This document shows positions 16,627 through 23,000 of a stretch of 26,138 bases of DNA, piece after piece. The notes under the pieces are model-generated. The model made no database searches. It saw only the letters and a list, made by a program, of their open reading frames with translations, and was not told the origin of the DNA. A program made the translations under genes and the position numbers. Where the stretch lies: NCBI GenBank assembly GCA_026770585.1, contig MU646303.1, positions 1,164,117-1,190,254 on the forward strand. The letters run 5' to 3'. This stretch comes from Baffinella frigidus. Its lineage: Eukaryota; Cryptophyceae; Cryptomonadales; Baffinellaceae. The stretch's first letter is position 1, and every line of letters begins with the position of its first letter.

Positions 16627-17589
16627 GTGATTGTAACGCGTGTCTTGACAGGTGAGCACTGCAGCGGCCTTCGCCCGGCGTGTGCGCTGACCGTCGTGCC
16701 GCCTCACCTTCTGGCATGGCTGTCACTGGGCGGGGGAGTCCGCTCGGCGGGAGCTCGAGTTGGCACAGACGCTCTGGTACCCTCGGCAAAGGGGCCGGGC
16801 AAGCGCAGTGGCTGGGGCGGTGTCTCGAGGCCACTCACGGTCTCGAGCGGCGGGGCCAATGTGGGCGGGGGAGACTCGGGTGAGGCCAGCAACGAACCGG
16901 CCACGTTGGTGAGTGACATCATGGAATGCACCGACGCGCGGGGGCTCCTGAAGCTGGTTCAGCAGCATGGGCAGAGCTTCGAATCTGGGCATGTCGGTGT
17001 TACGTGGGGCAAATTGTCTGAGATGCCCAAGAACACCGAGATGGGGGTCGACGAAGGGGTGGCCATCCAACTGCTTCAAGTCCTGACGAGGGCAAAGCTA
17101 CCGGAGTGGGGGGCGCCGCAAATTTCAGATGTTTTTCACTGTATGGTCGTGCTGCATGGAAAGGGGCGAATGGTAATCGATGGTGAGCTGGCGGGAGAGC
17201 TGCAGGCTCGCGTGACGGCGACGGCGGGTGACTTCGAGCCTGTGGAGGTCGGGATGCTGATGTTTGGGCTGGTCACGATGGGCATCACGCCGGATGCAGG
17301 TCTGCTGGAGGCGATGCAGGGGCGGGCGACGGCGACGGCGGGCGACTTCACTCCTCCGGATATCACGATGCTTCTGCATGCGCTGGTGAAGGTGGGCGCC
17401 AAGCCGGAACCAGGTCTGCTGGAGGCGATGCAGGGGCGCGCGAGGGAGACAGCGGGCGACTTCAGTCCGTTGGAGGTCTCGATGTTCATGTCCGCGCTGG
17501 AGCAGATTGGGGTCACGCCGGGGCCAGGGCTGCTGGCGGCGATGAAGGAAGGAGCCAAGGTCGAAGTTCCTCCAAAGGGTGATGCATAG
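16627..17589 (+). CDS. OPR-like 38-residue helical-repeat protein, 3' exon
   Basis: One long frame ending in TAG at 17587. The upstream limit is not a true start: it opens at GTG, and acceptor-like CTTGACAG ends at 16651. The first in-frame ATG is 16921. The N-terminal part (to about 16900) is low-complexity G/S/A/P with a hydrophobic patch, which would suit an organelle-targeting region. From 16921 comes a capping segment with LLKLVQQHGQSFESGHV and LPEWGAPQISDVFHCMVVLH. Three tandem repeats of exactly 38 residues start at 17230, 17344 and 17458, with pattern DF(E/T/S)P..(V/I).ML(M/L).(A/G)L...G..P..GLLEAMQ. This period and the F-x-P...A-L-x-x-x-G pattern match OPR repeats, which in green algae bind specific chloroplast or mitochondrial RNAs and control their stability or translation. 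There are few repeats and no RAP or other effector domain, so it may be a short family member or a truncated copy. Confidence 0.75.
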   Translation: MIVTRVLTGEHCSGLRPACALTVVPPHLLAWLSLGGGVRSAGARVGTDALVPSAKGPGKRSGWGGVSRPLTVSSGGANVGGGDSGEASNEPATLVSDIMECTDARGLLKLVQQHGQSFESGHVGVTWGKLSEMPKNTEMGVDEGVAIQLLQVLTRAKLPEWGAPQISDVFHCMVVLHGKGRMVIDGELAGELQARVTATAGDFEPVEVGMLMFGLVTMGITPDAGLLEAMQGRATATAGDFTPPDITMLLHALVKVGAKPEPGLLEAMQGRARETAGDFSPLEVSMFMSALEQIGVTPGPGLLAAMKEGAKVEVPPKGDA

Positions 17590-17606
17590 GCTGTGTGCGT
17601 GTGCTG

Positions 17607-17699
17607 CAGGGGTACCTCATGTATGAGGAGCCCTCCCCCGCCCTAGAACCAGCGCAGGGCCCTGGGGGCATCCTAGCTCCACCGTAGGGCACTAGGAAT
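17607..17699. mobile_element. Partial F1 MITE next to the OPR-like stop codon
   Basis: CAGGGGTACCTCATGTATGA starts 17 bp after the stop codon. Core pieces CCCTAGAACC, GCAGGGCCC, GTAGGGCACTAGGAATA follow. The right tip is missing: a second left tip (17701) begins where it should be. Confidence 0.7.
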
Positions 17700-17700
17700 A

Positions 17701-17730
17701 CAGGGGTACCTCGTCCATAAGAAACGGTTT
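17701..17730. mobile_element. Solo F1 left arm
   Basis: TA then CAGGGGTACCTCGTCCATAA GAAACGGTTT, after which F1 similarity stops. It is a truncated copy or a recombination product with the adjacent partial element. Confidence 0.7.
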
Positions 17731-17838
17731 CCACAAGAAATATGACGTTTTTGAGGTGTGGGTTTATGATAATTAAGAAAGAAGAGGCGGGCGTTCCCCC
17801 CCTGCGTTTCTGAATAATTAAATATGAGGAGGCGGGCA

Positions 17839-17953
17839 CAGGGGTACCTCGCGCATTAGAAATCGCCACCCCCTAGGACCCTACAGTAGGACTATCTAGG
17901 GCCCTATGGTGGTCCTAGGGGGGTCGGCGTTTCTTATGAGCGAGGTACCCCTG
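17839..17953. mobile_element. F1 MITE, copy 7
   Basis: CAGGGGTACCTCGCGCATTA to the inverse ending GAGGTACCCCTG. CA precedes it and TA follows. Core order is as in copy 5. Another degraded tip (GTACAGGAGTATCTCGCTCA) follows at 17972-17991. Confidence 0.85.
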
Positions 17954-17991
17954 TACAGGGGCATGTGTATGTACAGGAGTATCTCGCTCAC

Positions 17992-18734
17992 AAGATGCCT
18001 TGAATAAAAACGTAGCCTTTTCGGTCGTAATATTTGTGAGCAACAATGAAAACGCTCGCTCTGTTTCTGAATCCTCGGCCTCACTGCTCGTGCTGCTCTC
18101 GCCGCCCCCTCCCTTCCCCTAGCGCCCCCCCCCCCTCACTCTCTCCAATCCAGATTCGGCGTCCGTGGTCACCCCGCCTACATGTACAGATTCTGAGCCA
18201 AAAGTGATATCGCTATCGGAAATGGATGAGGTTGAGAAGCGGGACCTTCCAATTCGAGACCTTCGGCCATAAGAAACGTTCTTACCCGTAAGGGTCCATT
18301 GCTATTGGAGGAGGCCCTCCCTACGGCACCACCCTGCAATGGATCCACCACAAGTCAGAATTCGGGCGTTTTCGTGGATTTCGGAGACGCGAGTTTATTC
18401 TTGATTGACGTTAGTTTAATCTCAACCGGGGGGGGGAAGCCCACCGATTGCTGTGGCCCTGCTACAGTTGTTTTTTTTGGGGGGGTATCCCGGGCTAGCG
18501 TCGAATTCTCGGTTCGTGGCCTTTTCCTGGGTGCCATTTTACAGACTCAGCCCCTAGGTGCCATTTCACAAACTCACACTCAGGAGGCTCGGACATGGTG
18601 GGCAACACTTTGCGTCTCCTCTGCTATGTATTTTTGGGAGACACTGTAATTGGGGAAGATAGCAAGTGGATGGCAAAAGCCAGACCCACGATTTGGTCAA
18701 CTCCATAGGACTTGTTGACAAAAAAGTGAAACCT
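17992..18734. other. Region without a supported gene
   Basis: C-rich stretch at 18100-18140, then mixed sequence. A plus-strand frame 18299-18649 is open (116 codons) but has no ATG-led motif or splice evidence. GGTGCCATTT(T/C)ACA is directly repeated at 18531 and 18558. Confidence 0.3.
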
Positions 18735-18830
18735 ATTGAGGGTTTTCGAGCTCCCAACATTGAGGGTTTTCGAGCTCCCAACATTGAGGGTTTTCGAGCT
18801 CCCAACATTGAGGGTTTTCGAGCTCCCAAC
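18735..18830 (+). repeat. Perfect 24-bp tandem repeat, four copies
   Basis: The unit ATTGAGGGTTTTCGAGCTCC plus CAAC, exactly 4 x 24 bp, no differences between units. Being a multiple of three, it reads IEGFRAPN four times in one plus frame. The last unit runs into repeat family C (CCCAACATAGG), so the unit seems to be an amplified family C edge, not an exon. Confidence 0.95.
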
Positions 18831-18906
18831 ATAGGCGGACGCTGGACCTGGTTCTGCAGAAAGATCATCCTTCCTTTCGGATCACATCAGGCCCCCCAGT
18901 GCAGAG
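18824..18906 (+). repeat. Interspersed repeat family C copy
   Basis: CTCCCAACATAGGCGGACGC, TGCAGAAAGATCATCC, TTCCTTTCGGATCACATCAG, CCCCCCAGTGCAGAGC. Matches 3797-3898 and the fragment at 1286. Confidence 0.6.
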
Positions 18907-19114
18907 CATCGCACCAGAAAACGGCTAAAGGGTATCTTGATCGGGCGTTTGAGTGAACCAAGAGGATCTTGCTCGCACACACAGCATGACCACAAGTCGC
19001 ACGAAGACACGACTGCGTCAAGCTCCACAGGGGTTATGAGAGGTGCATGGGGCTACGAGAACTGCATGGGGTTACGAGAGCTGCATAACCGGGAACAAGG
19101 GAACACGAATCTAG

Positions 19115-19218
19115 AAAGCGTTCATCATGGAGCTTATGGAGCTTTAATGAACGTCATACAGCAGCACGAACGTTTCTTGGTCCGATGGACCGAAACGCCG
19201 TCAGTGTGGCTGAAAAAG
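19115..19218 (+). CDS. Possible first visible exon of the Sfi1-like gene
   Basis: A frame reading GAYGALMNVIQQHERFLVRW then TETPSVWLKK ends at a strong donor AAAAAG|GTGAGC (19219). FLVRW has the L-x-x-W form of the downstream repeats. The acceptor may be ATCTAG at 19114. It leaves phase 0 whereas the exon at 19849 needs one base, and the tryptophan interval is 24 plus whatever is missing. A short exon of about nine codons is therefore not found here. Confidence 0.45.
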
Positions 19219-19848
19219 GTGAGCGGGCAAGCGATTTGGTTCGCTTCAGCCCCTTAAAGCCATCCAGGAATGAACACTTCGTCCGAGGATCGCGCTCGGG
19301 TGGGGACCGGAAGAGATCTCCTGCAGAGCCCTTGAAATGGTAGGCGACAGCTGGTCACCCGTCGGTGATGCATGGGCGCCGCACAACCCCATCCACCTGG
19401 ACCCTGGCTTCGGTGCCAAACGCCTCTCTCACGACCCCCCAGCAGACCGCCGCGCTGGGCGCTCCTCTTCAGCCTTCTACCGCCAACAGGATGGGCGCCT
19501 TCGCCGTCTCGCAGGTGTCCGTCCAACGACTGCTGAGATCCCTGGCACCTGTCCTCTGCACCACGTCCCCTTCCCCTCGGGCTCCCGCCACCGACGCAAG
19601 CTAATCTCCCGTCACCGTCGCCCGCTAATCAGCTGTGAAGGGGGCATCTCCCAAGACCTGCCCCGTTGACAGAGGGGTGTGGGGTGAAAGAGAACGATCC
19701 GCATGGTCTTGAAGCCAAGCAGCTCGGCAATGCGTTGTCTGGGGTCGCAGGGAGCGTTGGACAAGGTATTCACAAATCGTTCGAGGTACAGAGGCTGTGG
19801 CATGTTTCCCGACTTAGCCACGGGGCCTGAACCGCGTGCCACCAACAG

Positions 19849-20098
19849 GTATGACGATCCTGCGCAGCCTGCGCGACGCACTGCGGTGCTGGCGCGCAGA
19901 GACCGAGGGCGCGCGCCGGCTCGACCGCTGCGAGTATCGCATCCTCGTCCGGCGCCTCACAGGGCAGATGCGCGCGGCCATGCTGGAGTGGGCGCGGTAC
20001 GCGGGGCGGCAGGGGGAGGCGCGGCGGCGGGCCATCGGCGCGCTGATGCGCGCGTTCTTGAAGCTGCGCTCGCGCGCGTTTGGGGAGTGGGTGGGGCG
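19849..20098 (+). CDS. Sfi1-like exon with three repeats
   Basis: Acceptor CCACCAACAG, then two carried bases and 82 codons. Motifs LRDALRCWRAE, QMRAAMLEWARY and LRSRAFGEWVGR place three tryptophans exactly 33 residues apart. Strongly arginine/alanine rich and helical. Donor GGGCG|GTACGG at 20099 leaves CG, pairing with the G opening the exon at 20952. An alternative donor at 20091 would break phase. Confidence 0.8.
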
Positions 20099-23000
20099 GT
20101 ACGGCCCCCAACCCCTTTCACACATGCAGTTGAGGGTATTCCCGGAAGTAAACGATGGTATCCCTCGGAGCAAGGGTGGCCGACCTAACTCCGGCGTCAA
20201 CCTACTTACGGCATTCCCTATCACCCTACCGTACTGCATACAGTACAGTAGGACCCTACGGAATGCCGTAATTAATTTTGACTCCGGAATTAGATCGCCC
20301 ACCCTTATATAACCTCTAGCCGGTTTCATTTCGTAAGTCATAAATGGAGGTTACCGGTATTCTGCTGAATTTCACCCCTAAATTTCATCCTTTTTGAAAT
20401 CTGAAAGCGCAGATCCTCGAGATTTGGCCTTCAGCTCCAGAATCTGCTAAAAAAATTCGAGCTGCGATGAAATCTTGAGATCTTTACTACAGGCCAAAGG
20501 TCGTATAAATGGCTCCAACTAAAGGGATTATATTCCTATAAAACCGGCTAGAGGATATCCCTCGGAACAACTGGGGCGCACGGGCAGGGTGCTGGCGCAG
20601 ACGGTAGTGTCGCGTGCGTGCGGCAGTAACCGAGGGTATTTACGGCAGTGCACGATGGTTTTCTCAAAGTGTCCTAACGGTCCTAGGAGTACATCCCTCG
20701 AGTTAACTGAGCCCTTGTCATTCTGAGCCGTTAACTTCTCAGACCTTGTCATTCTGAGCCCTCAACATTCTGGGCAGGGTGAGGGCACGGTCGGTAGCAT
20801 TCCTTCAAGGAAATATCGTTTCGTGGCGTCTCGCAGGGGTGCTCCGGACGCACCTTACCAATTTTCCAAAACAGTTTTAAAGGGGATGTAAAACCGCACC
20901 GGTCCGCAATTACTGGTACAACTCTGAGTTACTGGCGCCAATCTCGTGCAGGGTTCGGGCGCAGACAGTAGCGTTCCGCGCGCGGGGGAACATCGTGGCG
21001 CGGCGGCTCGCGGGGGTGCTGCGGACGCACCTCGCTTTCTGGCGGGAGGTTAGCGGCGCCGTGGCCAGGTTGTGAACCCCTTCCGTACGGTTGTTGACTG
21101 ACCCCCCGTCCCCGCTCAAAGACAGCCTCCGTTTAAAAAATGCACGGCGGCTATGGTGGCATCCACAAAGGTTTGTATCTGGGCGCCTAGACCCTTAACC
21201 CTTAAGCCCAAACCCTCAACTCTAAACCCTAGACCCTGAACCCTAAACCCTAAACCCTAAACCCTAAATCCTGAACCCTGAACGTTAAACCCTAAACCCT
21301 AAATCCTTAACCCTAAGCCCTAAGCCCTAAGCCCTAAACCCTAAACCCTGAACCCTAAACCCTAAACCCTAAACCATACACCATAAACCCTAAACCCTAA
21401 ATCCTAAACCCTGACCCCTCAACCCTAAACCCTAAACCCTAAACCCTAAACCCTAAACCCGAAACCCGAAACCCGAAATCCGAAACCCGAAACCAGAAAC
21501 ACGGAACCCTCAACCCGAAACCCTCAACCAGATTGCGAAACGACGGGGTGAATGTCATGGAACGGTGGCTGCTGCGGGCTTTGAAACAGAACCTTTCCGC
21601 CTGGAGGGACCAGGTCACATGCCATTCAGTAGCCACCGTTGTCCTCCCCCCCCGGATCTCCGGGCGAGATTCGCTGACATTTGGCGTGTTTACCGGTTGA
21701 GAATCAACTTGGGAGAGATTCCCGAAGTCACCGGTGCCTGCGGAGTGGACAACCAAGACTTGGTTAGGAATCCGTAGGACAACCCTATGTTCTTACGGTA
21801 TTGCCTACCGTGGGGACGGTATTGCCTACCGCAGGATCCTATGGATTATTCACTGAGGGGTATTCACGAAATCCCTTCGTAGCCCTGCGGGTGATGCAGC
21901 ACACTATTTGTAAGTGTGTTGTAGCGTCACGACCTTTTTGGTACTGAGGGTTGTCACGTTCCCTCCGGAATAACCGGGGTGGTGCCCATGCGGGTCCGTG
22001 TGAAGACCTAGTCCAAGACGAGCCCGCCTCGGGCCATTAGGTCGACTGAAATTGGGGTAAGCTCCTACACGGGCTACACGGGGATAGTTCCGCTGCACGC
22101 AGGGCCTTCACGGCCAGCCTCACAGTGAGGACATTGCGCCATGCAGCTTTTATCTCCCCCAGAGGTTTTGCGTGACTCAGGTGCGGGGGCTTGTGAGAAG
22201 ACCTGTCCCCCGTGTATAGCTGCGCCGCGAGCGCGCAGAAGCGCTACATCCGCCGTCATAGTTTCGGTGTTATGTTTTAGAGCTCGTTGGGATTTGGCAA
22301 GCAAGATTTAGGGTTCAGGGTTTAGGTTTTAGGGTTTAGGGTTCAGGGTTTCAGGTTTCAGGTTTAGGGTTTAAGGTTTAGGGTTTAGGGTTTAGGGTTT
22401 AGGGTTTAAGGCAGTTATCAGCGCCCTCCTTGGCCTCAAAGTCGCGGGCCGCTTTAGGATTCAACCTAGACCCTAAACTCTAAACTTTAAACCATAGACC
22501 CTAAACTCTAAACCTTGCTCCCCGGCCATCAGGTCACGCATCAAAAAGTGGTGCGCCAGTACGAGGCAACCGCGCCGGTGCCCCCCCTCCTCCCCCCTCA
22601 CCGCCACTCACCCTCTCCCTCACCGTCACCCACCCTCGCCCCCACTCCTCGAACCTCCAACCCACCCTTCCCAGCTCTGCCTGATCCGGTGGGCGCTGGG
22701 TAACACGACACAAACATGTTGCGGCGGAAAGTTTTTCCAGAAAGTGGTGCGAAAAGTGATGGTAACAGCGCCGGTGCATACCCACTCCTCCAACCTTTTT
22801 CTTCTTCATCACTCTCAATCCTGGAGACGCGTGATCCAAAAAGTCTCTGATCCTCAAGACGAGCCCGCCTCGGTATATAGGCAGTCACAGCGCCGGTGTG
22901 TACCCCTTCCTGTAACCCACTCATCCTCCACATCCCTCCCCCTGATGTACACCAACTACAGCCCTACCTCCAACACACTCCTCCTCAAACCACACAACAT

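Noticed and set aside
19337-19669. Overlapping open frames on both strands between 19254 and 19669
   Set aside because: Three frames are open at once in GC-rich DNA, and none has splice sites or the L-x-x-W pattern of the gene around it.
22534-22933. Minus-strand frames of 107-111 codons
   Set aside because: They are antisense to the duplicated 45-bp exon units and consist mainly of C-rich tract translation.
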